Positions 52,291 through 64,000 are shown, numbered from the stretch's first letter. The stretch is DNA of 64,000 nucleotides from Xylaria sp. FL1777 (GCA_022578965.1 MU400620.1:62001-126000); one strand, 5' to 3'. The notes: a model not told the origin generated them from the sequence alone. Made by a program: numbers and translations.

Positions 52291-53350
52291 ATTTTTTATA
52301 GTATTATTTCTTTTTGTTTTTTTTATTTTTTTTGTTTTTTTTTTTTTTTTTTTTAAAGCAATAGTAATAGTAAAATATAGTAATATAATATATAATATAC
52401 ACTACACTACTTATACAAGCAAAAAAAAAAGAAAAATACTACTTATTTTCTTTTTGATTTCCGTAAAGTTGCTTTTTTTTTTTATAGCTTTTTTCTTTTT
52501 TTTTAGTTAAAGTTTTGCTTTTTTTTAACCCTTGTAGCACAAAAGCTAAATAACTAGGTAATTTAACGTTAAATTATATAAGCTTATTTAGTTTTTTATA
52601 GTTTTATATTTTTATAAAAAGCGCAATGTAATGTTTATATTGTAGCTTATATTGCTTTTTTTTTAAAGCAAAGCTTAATAATATTCTTTTAATTCTTAAT
52701 TAGTTAAAAAAAAAACAAAGCAAAAAACGTATAGCTAATAATTACTTCGTTTTTATTAAGTTTTAGCTTATAAAGTTTACTTTGTTTTTTTAGCACATAT
52801 ATTATAAAAAAATAAAGCAATAAGCTATTTATAGTACGTTTTATTTTGCGTATTAGGTTTTTTGTTTTTGTAGCTTTTTTTGCTTACTTTTGCGTTTTAA
52901 TTCTTTTAGTTTTTTTTGGTTTTTCTTTTTTTCTTTTTTTTTTTTGCTTTTAGTTTAGTACAAAGCATTATAACTAAGCTAAAGCGCTTTTTATATATAA
53001 ATACAGCAATATAATATAACATAGTTTGTTTATAGCTTATATTATGCTTTAAACTTATATATTATAATAAGTATTAAGTAATAAATAAAATACGCATTAC
53101 TTTTTTTTTGTTTTTATGCTGTTATAACGTTACTAAAACCTAAAGATTTTTTTTTGGTTTTGCACTTTAAAAACAAGCTAATTTTAAGCTTTAAACAAAC
53201 AACTGTTTAGTAAAAAAAGCATTATAGTTTACTAACGTGCTTAGAATTTAAGAAAATTTGCTATTACATATATATACGTTATATTTAGAAAAAAAATGCT
53301 TTTATTGCAGCATTATAAGCAATTAGCACATAATATAGTTTGTTTAATAT

Positions 53351-53510
53351 AGCACAAAAAATAAAAAAAAAATTAACTTTATCCGTTTTTTTAGTAATAA
53401 ATTGCTTTTTTTAGTGTTTTAATTTAGTATAGCATAAAAAATAAAAAAAAAATAAAAACTACGCGTTTTTTTAGTAGTAAATTGCTTTTTTTAGTGTTAT
53501 AACTTAGTAT
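53351..53510. repeat. 80-bp tandem duplication inside the insertion
   Basis: Units start at 53351 and 53431. Both read agca[c/t]aaaaaataaaaaa, then a TTTTTTTAGTA block and attgctttttttagtg. Differences are mostly transitions plus a small A-run change. Confidence 0.8.
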
Positions 53511-54194
53511 ATAAAACGCTTAAAACCTAGCTATACCTTTTTTTTTGTTCTGCATATATTTAGCTTTTTAATTTAGGTTACTTTTTAGTTAAAATTATAA
53601 GCTTATTTTAGCAAAGCTTTTTTTACTGCAATTTTAGCATTATTTATTTTAATAATTATATTTTTTAGTTTGCTTTGCTATATTTAATAATTTTTTTTTT
53701 TACTGGTTTTTTTTTTTTTATTAAAGCAATACTAAAAAAGTAAATAAATAGCAAAAGTATATATTTTGAATGTTTTTATTAACCTAATAGTATATAGCTT
53801 TAGATTTTTTATAAACTTTTATAACTAGTTTTAGCTTTTTTATTTATATACTAACATATTTTTATAAATAAAAATATAGCAAAAAAGTAGCATTTATTGT
53901 AATTTATAAACATATAATAGCATTGTACTTTTTTTGCTATATTTTAAGCTATACTTTTTACTTTTTTTATATACGTTACTTTTGCTATTTAACCTTTTTA
54001 ATTTATTTATTATATTAATGCACTATTATTAGCATAACTATATATTTTACTATTTTTAATGATTTATTAATAATATAATATAACAAAAGAATATATTTTT
54101 TTTAAAACAGCTTAATAAAACTAGCTGCATTTTTTGCTATTATTGCTATGTTTGCATAATAGTACTTTTATTTATTTACATTTATTTCTTATGT

Positions 54195-54313
54195 ACTACT
54201 ATTATTATTACTGCTATTATTATTGTTATTACTACTATTATTATTATTGCTATTATTATTGCTATTACTGCTGCTATTATTGCTGCTAGCATTATAGCTA
54301 TTACTATTGCTAT
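54195..54313. repeat. Decayed triplet repeat, about 40 triplets
   Basis: The stretch keeps a strict 3-bp period with T in the third place. Triplets are ATT, ACT, GCT and GTT, with only a couple of exceptions near 54290. All four forms follow from GCT by C-to-T and G-to-A changes alone, so the ancestor was plausibly a (GCT)n, that is (CTG)n/(CAG)n, array. On the minus strand it now reads AAT/AGT/AGC/AAC triplets. No surrounding open frame supports a protein repeat. Confidence 0.75.
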
Positions 54314-55480
54314 TTTTTATAACTTTTAGTTTTTATTTTATTACTTTTTTTTTTCTGCTAATTTTAAAAGTTTATAATTTTTAATATTTATTTTTAGTTT
54401 TTTTTATTAATAAACAAAAGTTATTTTTATTTGCTACTATAATATATTGCTTAAAGTTTTACTAAGTTTTGTTTTTATAACAAAAGATGTTTTTTAGCAA
54501 AAAAATAATAAAAATAAAAACAAAAATAAAAACAAAAACAATCTTTTTATAACTTTTATAAATTTTAAAAAAAAGTACTTTAATAAAAAATAAAAAGTTA
54601 ATAATGTTTTAGCTAAGTAATTATATTTTAATATTTTTAGTGCTTTTTAATACTTTGTTAAGTAAGCTAGCTTTTTGCTAAAAAACTGTACTTAAAAGCT
54701 TTTAAAATACTTTAAAAATAGCTTTTTTAAAAAATAAAATAAAAATAAATCGGAAATTTGTGCTAAAACACGTAAAGTATTTAATTTAACAATATATAAC
54801 GCTGCTTATATAAAGCAAACCAAAAAACATAAAAAACGGAATACTAAACGCTAAAAGCTTAGTTTGCTATAAATGCTGCTTTTTTTATTAAAATTTATAA
54901 ATGATTTATTTTAGCTTGCGTTTATTAACTAGTATTTTTTTAGCTTAAATAAAAAAGCATAATAAATAAATAACGCAAATTTTGCTTATATTTTATTACT
55001 AAAGCTTAAAGCTATAAGTAGCATACTAATTTTATAAATAGCTATAATAAAACTAGCGTTTAAACTTAGTACGCAAAATATGTTTATAAAAATTTTTTTT
55101 TTAGCGCTTCTAAAAAACTGCTATAAAAACTTTTATGCTGTAGTACTATAATAAGTTATTAAAGTACAGCAAAAAAAAACAGTGTTTTTTTATTTTATAG
55201 CACTAAAACGTTAGCTTAAAATGCTTTTGCTATTACTAATATATTAAATTTAATACTTATAAAATCTTTTGCTTTATTTTTTTTTTTTGCTACAAATTTA
55301 AAAGCTAAGCAACATATTGCTATAAAAACTTAATAATAGCTAGCATTTTTAGCACTAATATATAAATTAGCAAAAAGTAAAAAACAAAAAAAAAAAGCAA
55401 ATATAAGCAATGTTATAACTAATTCTTTTAAATTACTAAAAGCTTTTATTAGTATATATATATAAAACATTACAAATTAT

Positions 55481-55650
55481 AGTTTTTATTGTTTTTTATT
55501 TAATATTTTCTTTTTTATAGTATGCTATTTATAACGCAGTTTTTACGGTTTTATATTTAACATTTTATTTTTTATATTGTTATATTTAAAATGCAGTTTT
55601 TGCGTTTTTTATTTAACTTTTTTTTTTTAATTATATAATATTTATAATAC
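55481..55650. repeat. 56-57-bp tandem repeat, three units (copy 3)
   Basis: Units start at 55481, 55538 and 55595. Confidence 0.8.
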
Positions 55651-56044
55651 GGACTTCTTACGTATGTAAACCTGTTTAATAACTATAAATTTATTCTTTA
55701 AAAAAACAAAGTATTAATTATGTTTAGTTTTTTTTACAAATGTATAAATATAGTTTATAGCATAACAAACTATATTAGCTTATATTTTTGCTTTTTTTAA
55801 GCTAATAAGTTTAATTTTTTTTATATATAGTAATATTAATTTATTTAGTAGCTAGTGCAATTAAGCATTTTTTATACGTTCGAAGTAGTTTTTGCAAAAA
55901 AGTTATCTTTAAAATAATAACTGCAATAAAAAAGCTTTGCCTTAGTTTTATTTTTGTTGTTCTTAGTAATAAATAAATATATATTTTGCTATATACTTTG
56001 GAAATATACTAATATACTATTTATAAATCTATATAAAGTAAGCA

Positions 56045-56244
56045 CTTTGGTTTATTAAAGCATTATTAATGTTTGTTTTATTTGTTTTGTAGTATTTTGG
56101 CTTAATAAAGCATTATAAATGTTTGTTTTATTTGTTTTATAGTACTTTAGCTTAGCAAAGCATTATAGTTGTTTGTTTTATTTGTTCTGTAGCACTTTAG
56201 CTTAGCAAAAAATTAATAAAAATTGTTTTATTTGTTTTGTAAAA
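56045..56244. repeat. 50-bp tandem repeat, four units (copy 3)
   Basis: Units start at 56045, 56095, 56145 and 56195. The first two units carry GG (ctttgg / ttttgg) where copy 1 has AG. Confidence 0.9.
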
Positions 56245-56494
56245 ACGTTATTACTTTTTATACTGTTTTTATGTTTTTTTTAAGCTAAACTATTATATTA
56301 AAGATTATGTTAATTATGCTGTGCACATTAAAGTAAAAATTAAGCATAAAAAAACATTAATCTAAAACAAAAAAAAAAAACAATTAAAACAGCTGTTTAT
56401 ACTAGTACAATAAACAAAAAAATTGCAAATAGTTAGCAAACATTTTAAGATTTTTAGCAATATAAAAGCATTATGTTTGCTGCTTTATTTTCTA

Positions 56495-56584
56495 AGCTTT
56501 TACTTAATGCTTTTGATTTGCTAAGTATTAGCGCTTTTAAGCCTTTACTTAGTGCTTTTTATTAGCTAAATATTAGCGCTTTTG
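56495..56584. repeat. 45-bp tandem pair (copy 3)
   Basis: Units start at 56495 and 56540. Confidence 0.85.
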
Positions 56585-56749
56585 GGATTTTTTTTGTTTG
56601 TTTTTATATGTTTTTAAATGTTGTTCTTTTATAGCAATCTAAATAATTCTTTTATTTGGAAAAAAGTAGCTAAAAACAAGTTATTTTTATATTAAGTTTA
56701 TTATAACGCTTTAATAAATACTTATAGCATTTTTTTTAAGTACAAAAAC

Positions 56750-57212
56750 ATGTTTAGTGCTTACGGAGTAAAGTTATTTAGTTTACGTTATTATTTAAAG
56801 ACGCTATAATAATTACAGCTTTTAAAAATATTTTGTTTTTATATTAATAATGTTTAAAAGCAATAAATATTAAAAATAATTATAATAACACAAAAAAACA
56901 GCATATTGCTAGTAATAAACTTGCAAAGCAAAGTACTTTAGCTTAATTTACGTTATTATTTAAGAAGTTTATAATAATTGCAGTTTTTAAAAATATTCCG
57001 TTTATATATTAGTAACGTTTTAAAGCAATAAATAATAAAAAAAAAAAAGAATAATAACATAGAAAAACAAAACTAATTTACGTTATTATTTAAAAAGTTT
57101 ATTATAATTGCAGTTTTTAGTAATGTTTTGTTTGTATATTAGTAACGTTTAAAAGCAATAAACAAAAAGAAAAAAAAAAACAATAATATAAAAAAACGAA
57201 ACATTACTAATA
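56750..57212. repeat. ~160-bp tandem repeat, three units (copy 3)
   Basis: Only three units are present. One ~165-bp unit found in copies 1 and 2 is missing, consistent with slippage or unequal exchange. Confidence 0.85.
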
Positions 57213-57292
57213 AAAAGCTATACTGCAATAGTATAAATTCTTTTTTTTTTTTTATAGTTTATATAAAAAAAGAATGAATTATTGTTGTTAAA

Positions 57293-57511
57293 TTTACTGT
57301 AAGCTAGCTTTAACTAATTTACTTTTATGTTAACTATTAATTAAGTTTTTTAAGCAAAAAATGCTTAATTAACAATTAATAAAAAAGTAAATTAAGTAAA
57401 GCTAGCTTATAGTAATTTTATTAAAAGCTATAAATCTGCTTTTTTATAAACAATAAAGTTTTTTAAGCAAAAAATGCTTAATTAATAGTTTATAAAAAAG
57501 CAAATTTATAG
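57293..57511. other. Twin hairpins in tandem (copy 3)
   Basis: This is the counterpart of 28058-28275. Here the first stem pairs better (for example gctagctttaactaattta against its partner), supporting a more perfect ancestral stem. Confidence 0.85.
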
Positions 57512-57595
57512 CAAAGCAAAGTAAGCTATAGTAAAAAAAAAAACAAAAAAAACAGCTAATATACTTTGTATAAAGTGCGCAAAAAAAATGCTTAT

Positions 57596-58020
57596 GCTTT
57601 TTGTAGTAATATATTTATAAATTATATATATAAAAACAAAAAAAAAAACATATGCATTTTTTATTAAGTATTTATATAAGCTATTTATACTTACTGCTAT
57701 ATTATGTTTTTGTAGTATATACTTAAGTATTTAAATACTTATAAAAAAAAAAAAAAACAATAGATATGCTTTTATTTGCGTTTAAAATAAAGCTGCTTTT
57801 TAAATTATTATAGCAATACGTTAGTATATTTTATATGTTTAAAAAAAAAAGAACAGCTAATGTACTTTTAATAGCATACGTAGTAAAATAGCTTTTATTT
57901 TTTATAGCAACGCGTTTTTTTATATATTATATATATAAAAAAAAAAATAGCTAATATATTTTTTTAATAGTATGCTTAATAAAGTTACTTAGGTTTACTA
58001 CTGCTATGCGTTTTTATGTT
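57596..58020. repeat. ~95-bp degenerate repeats (copy 4)
   Basis: This is the counterpart of 1-425. Confidence 0.7.
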
Positions 58021-58119
58021 ATAAATTTATTGCTGCTTAAAACAAATAAACAAGCTTTTTATATATAAGCTTTGCTTTAAAACTTTATAAAACATACTTT
58101 TTTTGTTTTTTTATATAAT

Positions 58120-58251
58120 AAACAGCTTAAATAATACGTATTGCTTTTTAACTTTTTAAAACTTATTTTTTGTTTTTTTATATGTAAACAGCTTAAATAA
58201 TATGTGTTATTTTTTAATTCTTTTTAACTTATTTTTTATTGCAGCTAAAAG
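58120..58251. repeat. 66-bp tandem pair (copy 4)
   Basis: Units start at 58120 and 58186. Confidence 0.85.
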
Positions 58252-59397
58252 CTCTTTTTTATTATAGATATAAAGCGTGTTTTTTTTTTTTTAGTTAAAT
58301 TTAATACATAAAACAAAAAAAAAACCCCAAAAAAGCAACAAAAAACAATTAAATATAAGACATACTATAGCTTAAAAGCTTTTAAGTAAAAAAAAAATAA
58401 AAAAAAGTTTAGTTTATTGCTATAGCTAAAAAAAAGTTAGCTTTGCTTTATTATTTAAACATATAATTAAAAAAAAAAAAAAAAACAATTAAGCTTATAA
58501 AACAGCTTATAACGTATAGTTCTTTTAAAAAAAAAAGCTCTTAAATAAAAATAGCATATATATATAAAAATGCATTAAAAAATAAGTGCGTATATATAGT
58601 TATAATTTATAACTATATTTTTTGCTAGCATTAATAAAGAAATGTAACATAAATAAAAAGCAAAACGTATGTTTGCTATAAGTGCTACTAGTTATATATA
58701 AATTAAAAAAAAAGCTAAATTTTCTTGTTATAATTTTTAATTAGTTAAATAATAAAACAATTTAAAGTTAGCGCTATAGTGCAGTATTAAAACTTCTTTT
58801 ATGCAAAAAAAAAGCAAAAGTATAAAAGTAATAGTTATTTTGCAAACTTTTTTGCTTTAAAATCTATTATTAAAGCATACGTACTTTGTAGTTTTAGTGT
58901 ATTAAAAAAACACAGAAAACAAAATAGTAAAAAAAAAATAGCAAAAAAATATATACTAAAAAAAAAAAAGAAAAAAATAAACGAAAATAAAATAAAATAA
59001 AAAAACAAAGCATAACTATGCTATAACTACAACAAGTTTAAAGGCAAAAAAGAAAAAAAAGCTAAAAATATTTTATTATTTACGTATATAAGTTATTAAA
59101 AGTGCTACATGCACTAAAAATTACATGCTTACTTAAATATGCTAATAAATCTATTATTATAAGTAGTATAAAAAAGTAATTATTTTTTTTTTTAAAAATA
59201 GATATAGATTAACTTTTTGTGCTTATGTTTGCTTTTATAGAAAATTTTGCAAGCGTAAAAAAACTATAAAAAAAGTTTCTGCTGTTGTGTTTTATATATT
59301 ATAGTTTTGTTTAGAAGCTTTTTTTATACTTTAGTTACGTTTAAAAAAACATTTTGTAGCAATATTTTATGCAAAAAGTTCTTTTAATATAGTTAAA

Positions 59398-59615
59398 TTT
59401 TTACTTTTTTTTTATTTTATATTTCTTTTATTTTATATATTTTTTTTATTTTATATATTTTTTCTATTTTACATTTTTTTTATTTATTATTTCTTTTATT
59501 AATTTATTTACTTATTATATTTTTTATTCCTTTTTATTTTTAAGTATTTTAATTTTTTATTTTTTTTTTTTTTTATTTTTTTTTTTTTTTTTTTTATTGT
59601 ATTTTTTGTTTATTT
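59398..59615. repeat. Pyrimidine-rich low-complexity tract (copy 4)
   Basis: This is the counterpart of 1797-2044, nearly pure T in its second half (about 59553-59596). Confidence 0.8.
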
Positions 59616-60043
59616 TAACATAATTTTTATAATTTTAACTTCTATATAAATCTTAAAACACAATTAAAAATAATAACAATAAAGCTAATATTGCGGCTTT
59701 TTTTGCTTAAAAAGAAATTTATTAAAACTTGCGCTTTTAACTTTTTTTAAGTGCTAATACTTTTTTTGCTAAAATTTTATAACAATAATAACTATTTTTA
59801 TAAAAGACTAGCTGCTTAGCAACGTTTTTTTTTTTATATAAAAAAGCAAACATTTTTTTTACTAGTGTTATAATAGCTAACTTAGTATATATAAAAACTT
59901 TTTGTTTTTATTAAATTTTTTGCTTAGCTTTACAAAAAATGCTAAAAAAGCAAGTAATTAATAAGTAGCTTATTCTTTAAATAGTTTTATATAATATAAT
60001 GCTAATTTGTTACGCATAAAAGCTAAGTGTTTAAAACTTAAAT

Positions 60044-60780
60044 ATAGCTTAATTAGCTGTAGTTTAATTAGCTATAACAAATAACTATATAAAGTTTTAT
60101 ATTAGCTTTTAAATAGTAGCTTTAATTATTAGCGCTATAAATAATAAAACAGCAAAAAAATATAAAACTTTAATGCAGCTTAATTAGCTGTAGCTTAATT
60201 AGCTATAGTAAATAACTATAAGAGGTTTTATATTAGCTTTTTAAAAATAGCTTTAGTTATTAAAGCTATAAATAATAAAATAGCAAAATCTTTACTTAGT
60301 AATTCTTTTAAAAAGCAATTTAAATAAAATAAAACATATTTAGCAATAAGCTTTATTTGTTCTAAAATAAAAAAACATTAGCTTTTAAATAATAGCTTTA
60401 ATTATAAGTGCAATAAATAATAAAACGGCAAAATCCTTACTTAGCAATTCTTTTAAAAAGCAACCTAAATAAAATAAAATATATTTAGTAGTAAGCTTTA
60501 TTTGTTTTAAAACAAAAAAGCATTAGCTTTTAAATAGTAGTTTTAATTATTAGCGCTATAAATAATAAAATAGCAAAAAGTGTTTAAAACTTAAATATAG
60601 CTTAATTAACTATAGCAAATAATTATATAAAGTTTTATATTAGCTTTTAAATAGTAGCTTTAATTACTAATGTAATAAATAATAAAACAGCAAAATCTTT
60701 ATTTAATAATTCTTTTAAAAAGTAACTTAAATAAAATAAAACATATTTAATAATAAGCTTTATTTGTTTTAAAATAAATA
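60044..60780. repeat. 131-bp duplication with ~410-bp expansion (copy 4)
   Basis: Units start at 60044 and 60175, as in the other copies. Then about 410 bp (60370-60780) are added, absent from copies 1-3. The addition re-uses the same wording: the aagctttatttgtt block appears at about 60349, 60494 and 60759, with partial 131-bp units between. This fits unequal exchange or slippage after the array formed. Confidence 0.8.
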
Positions 60781-60796
60781 ATATATCGATTACTAA

Positions 60797-61095
60797 AGCT
60801 TTTTATAGTTTTGTTTTTAAAAGCAAAAATCTTTACATTTTGAGCTATTAAAAAAAAGTTAAAAAAAACTAAGCAATTTTTCTAGTTTATGTTTTAAAGC
60901 TAAAATTGTAAGCTATTATTAAAAAGTTAAAAAAAACTAAAGTTTTAGTTTTAAAGCTAAAATTTTAAACTATTGCTAAAAAGTTAACAAAACTTAAGCA
61001 ATTTTTTTAGTTTTAATCTTAAAGTTAAAATTTTAAGCTGCTATTAAAAAGTTGCTAAAAACTAAAATTTTAGTTAAAAAGCAAAAATTACTATA
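60797..61095. repeat. 57-68-bp degenerate tandem repeats (copy 4)
   Basis: This is the counterpart of 2820-3110, with a tail to about 61460. Confidence 0.75.
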
Positions 61096-64000
61096 TTTTT
61101 AAGTTATATTTTAAAAGTAAATATTTTTGCATTTTAAACTGCTATTAAAAAGTAAAAAATATTTAAAGAATTTTTTCTGTTTTATTTTTAAAACTAAAAA
61201 TCTTTGTGTTTTAAACTATAATAAACTTGCTAAACATTTTTTGCTATTTTTATACGTATTATGCTATAAAATATTAAAATTATATTATATAAAACAAAAA
61301 CTATTAAAAATGGTTTTGCGTATTAAAAAAAAAAGCTATTTTGCTTTTATAAATCGGAAATCTTTTTTAAGCTATTATAAAAAACTAAACAAAAACTAAG
61401 CAATTTTTTTAGTTTTAAATTTTAAAACAAAAAATGCTTTTGCTTTTAAGTTTAATGCAATAATAGTTTTATTTAAAAGCTAGCTTTATAATATAAGCTA
61501 TAGTAATAAAACTAATATGCTAACTAAAGCAGTTATGCTATATTTAACTTAGTTATTTTACTGCTATTTTAAAAAGCTAAGTTTAATGCTTAATAAAAAA
61601 ACATTATAAAATTTTGGAAAACTAATAACTAATATATAAACAAAAGCAATAGTAATAAAACTAATAAGCTAACAAAAGTAAAACAAAGTAATTTTATATG
61701 CTTTTTAATATTTTTGCGCTGCTTTACATTAGTATTATGCTGTTTTATGCTAGTTTAAAAGCTTTTTTTATTTATTTATAAGATTTTTTATATTTTAAAA
61801 GCAGTAAAAAATAGCAATTAGCTTTTTCTGCAAAAAAGTATATATAAAGTTCTTAAGTATAATAATTTGTTTTATATAATAACTTTTTGCTTTGCTTTAA
61901 GATTTTTTTAATAAAGTTTTTACACTTATAATACGTATAATATAAACAAAAATTACGTAATAAAATAAAAGCTTAATAAAGTTAAAAAAAAAAAACCTTA
62001 GTAAAAAGAATTAATAAATAATATAAAAAATATAAAGCAAAAAATCATATATTTTACTAATTATATATATTAAACATTTTATAAATATATAAAAAAATAG
62101 TATAGCTAATATAGTAATAGCTATTAATATATTAATAAAAGCAATTATAATATATAACAAAAGTAATTATAACTAAGTAGCAATAGTAGCTAATAATTTA
62201 ATAAAAAGAATTATAGTATTTTTAATATGCTAACAAAAGTAAGCATAATATATAGCGTGCTAATAAAGGCAAAATAGCTATATTTTATATAAAAAAGCAA
62301 AAACTTTTTACTAAATATAGATTTATAAAAAAAAGCTTGCTGTTTTTAAAAGTTATATTAATTACTGTAGCGCTTAAAACATTTTTTTTATAAAGCTAAG
62401 CTTAGTACTTTTATTATAACAAACAATGCATTTTTGCATTTTTTTTAGCTGTTAAAAAAAAGCAGAACATTATAGCTAGCAATATAAACAATATATAAAC
62501 TAACGCTTTTTTTGTTAAAGCTTTATTTTTTTAAGCCTTTAGGCCTACTTTTTTTGTTTAAAAAAGCAAAGGCTTAAATATACGCTAAGCAAATATTAAA
62601 AAAAACAACATTATTAACTTTAAGCTTTTTATTTTTAAGCAAACCTAAAAAACAGCAAAATATTATATAAAAATAAATACTAGCTTAGCAAAACTATATG
62701 CTAAATATGCTTATATAAACTATAATTGTTTTTTTAAGTATTTATATTTTTTTTAAAAAGTGCACTAGTAAATTTTTATAGAACTAAGCGTAATAAAATA
62801 GTTAAAATAAAAAAGTATTACGTTTAAAGTAAGTATAAAAAGCAGTAGTACGTTTATTATATGCTATAAAAATTATAATAAATAAAAAAGCTATATATAT
62901 TTTTAGCTATATATATATGTTATATTACTTTTATAACTAATAGATTTTATTATTACAGTTTTTAATGCAATATAAATAAAATTAAACTTTATATAGAAAA
63001 TTTAATACTATATAAATTACGTTTTATAAACAATAATATAGCGTAAACCTTTTAAATAAAAAATAAACAACATTATAAAAAACTTAAAAAAAAAAGCAAT
63101 ACTATATAAAGAACTAATAGTTAGCAATAATGCTATATAAACTACTTAAAGCAATGCTATATAAGTTTTTAAAAAAACAAATATTATTAAAATAATAATA
63201 ATTTAAATTACTTTAAGTTATTTTTTTAGTATGCTAAGTTTTTTTTAAAAATAATATTATTTTATATTAGTTTTTATATACTAAAAAATAAGCTAAAGTA
63301 TAATTACTATATAATTTTAAATATTTTATTTTTAGTAGCTTTTATTAGTTTTGCTTTAGTTTTAAGTTTTATTATAGCTACTTATAATTACTAAAATTAT
63401 AGCTACTGTTTATTTTTAGTTCTATATTATTTATAACGTTTATTTTGTTTTTTTTTTTGCTAGTTTTACTACTATTAGTTAGCTTTTTTGCTAGCTTACG
63501 TTATATAGCTAGCTTTATATTTAACTTTTTATATAATGCTATATATTTTATAAAGATTTTTTTTGCTAACATACTTATTTAGTATAGCAACTTAAATGTT
63601 AGTACTAAATTATTAGCTTTTAAGTTTTTTAGTTTAAGCTATACTAATAAATTAATAAAAAAAAATAGTAGTTTTATAGCATTAAAAAATATGCTAAAGC
63701 AAAATATACATAGTTAAAAAAATATAGTAAGTTGCTTAGTAAGTATATAAAAAAGCTATTTAAAAAACATATATAAAAAACTTTTGCTGCAATAATTAAA
63801 TAAATACTAAAGTATAGCATTAAAGCTAAAGTAAAAAGTATTGCGTTTTTATTGCGTAAATATTATAGCGTATTAATATATATTATAGCATGTTTATATA
63901 GTAGCATTACAAACTTAATTAAGCAATAGTAATAAATATATTAATATAATAACTATTAAAGCTTTTTTAAATAAGTAACTTATATTATTATATAATAGCT

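Larger units (their letters stand above)
52163..54884. mobile_element. 2.7-kb insertion of unknown class in copy 3
   Basis: Copies 1 and 2 run straight through this point (near 25490 and 38820), while copy 3 has about 2,722 extra bases. TTA lies at both edges (52160-52162 and 54885-54887) and occurs once at the empty site, so a 3-bp duplication is possible. TTA/TAA is the duplication typical of PIF/Harbinger DNA transposons, but the two ends are not inverted repeats of each other, even if only purine/pyrimidine class is compared. No LTRs, poly(A) tail or coding region are seen. The right part is strongly T-rich. The edges could shift by a base or two because of mutation. It may be a transposon relic, a non-autonomous element or filler DNA. 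Confidence 0.55.
41697..57595. repeat. Tandem unit copy 3 (with 2.7-kb insertion)
   Basis: This is the third copy. It is about 13.17 kb long once the insertion at about 52163-54884 is removed, slightly shorter than the others partly because one unit of the ~160-bp array near its end is missing. It matches copies 1 and 2 block by block with mostly transition differences. It keeps C:G pairs that the other copies have lost in places, notably in the pyrimidine tract (43498-43740) and just left of the insertion (about 52050-52162). No gene is recognisable. Confidence 0.95.
57596..64000. repeat. Tandem unit copy 4 (cut by window end)
   Basis: This is the first 6.4 kb of a fourth copy. It carries a local expansion of about 410 bp (60370-60780) absent from copies 1-3. 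Like copies 2 and 3 it lacks the LTR element: the empty site is near 62710-62720. The array therefore continues beyond the window on the right, and probably also on the left. Confidence 0.95.

Noticed and set aside
1..64000. A mutated rDNA array as the identity of the 13.3-kb unit.
   Set aside because: The size and tandem layout would suit rDNA. I looked by eye for transition-decayed versions of the 18S 5' end, 5.8S and the 28S sarcin-ricin loop and found no convincing match. This does not exclude it; an alignment using purine/pyrimidine class only would decide.
1..64000. An AT-rich mitochondrial genome.
   Set aside because: There are no cox, cob, nad, rRNA or tRNA sequences. The tandem units with transition-only divergence and an LTR element argue for nuclear heterochromatin.

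Overview
This window is extremely AT-rich, non-coding eukaryotic DNA. Hand counts give about 17% G+C at 9001-9300 and about 19% at 21001-21300. I find no intact gene, tRNA, rRNA or CRISPR array. The longest open frames are 60-90 codons, start at TTG or similar, and are about what chance gives at this composition. The best explanation is repeat DNA destroyed by C-to-T (G-to-A) hypermutation, as in repeat-induced point mutation (RIP) of filamentous fungi. The organism is therefore probably a filamentous fungus with heterochromatic AT-rich blocks. That is inference: no protein or RNA in the window identifies a taxon.

Layout. The whole window is a head-to-tail array of one large repeat unit of about 13.2-13.4 kb once insertions are removed. 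The phase is arbitrary because the window opens inside the array. Copy 1 is 1-28359, copy 2 is 28360-41696, copy 3 is 41697-57595, and copy 4 starts at 57596 and runs off the end. Copies differ almost only by C/T and G/A transitions, plus a few local repeat-number changes.

Two insertions interrupt the array. Copy 1 carries a 14,980-bp LTR retrotransposon (4737-19716) with 304-bp LTRs that differ from each other only by transitions, short inverted termini, a 4-bp ATAT target duplication and a purine tract before the 3' LTR. Its 14.4-kb interior is unreadable as protein. Copy 3 carries a 2.7-kb insertion of unknown class (about 52163-54884) flanked by TTA. It holds a decayed triplet repeat and an 80-bp tandem pair. 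Around its left edge the DNA is visibly less mutated than anywhere else.

Inside each unit, in order, are: about 95-bp repeats at the start, a 66-bp pair, a pyrimidine-rich tract, a 131-bp duplication, 57-68-bp repeats, a cluster of short AACAAAAG repeats, a 35-bp-arm palindrome, a 44-bp pair, a poly(A) run, and then a minisatellite-dense end (56-57, 50, 45 and about 160 bp repeats) closed by two tandemly duplicated hairpins.

The most informative signals are mutational. Surviving cytosines are almost all preceded by a purine and mostly followed by T. TpC is nearly absent (3 of 106 C:G pairs counted), which is not the plain CpA signature usually quoted for RIP. Comparing copies lets one infer ancestral states, for example a palindrome that was originally perfect over 35 bp.
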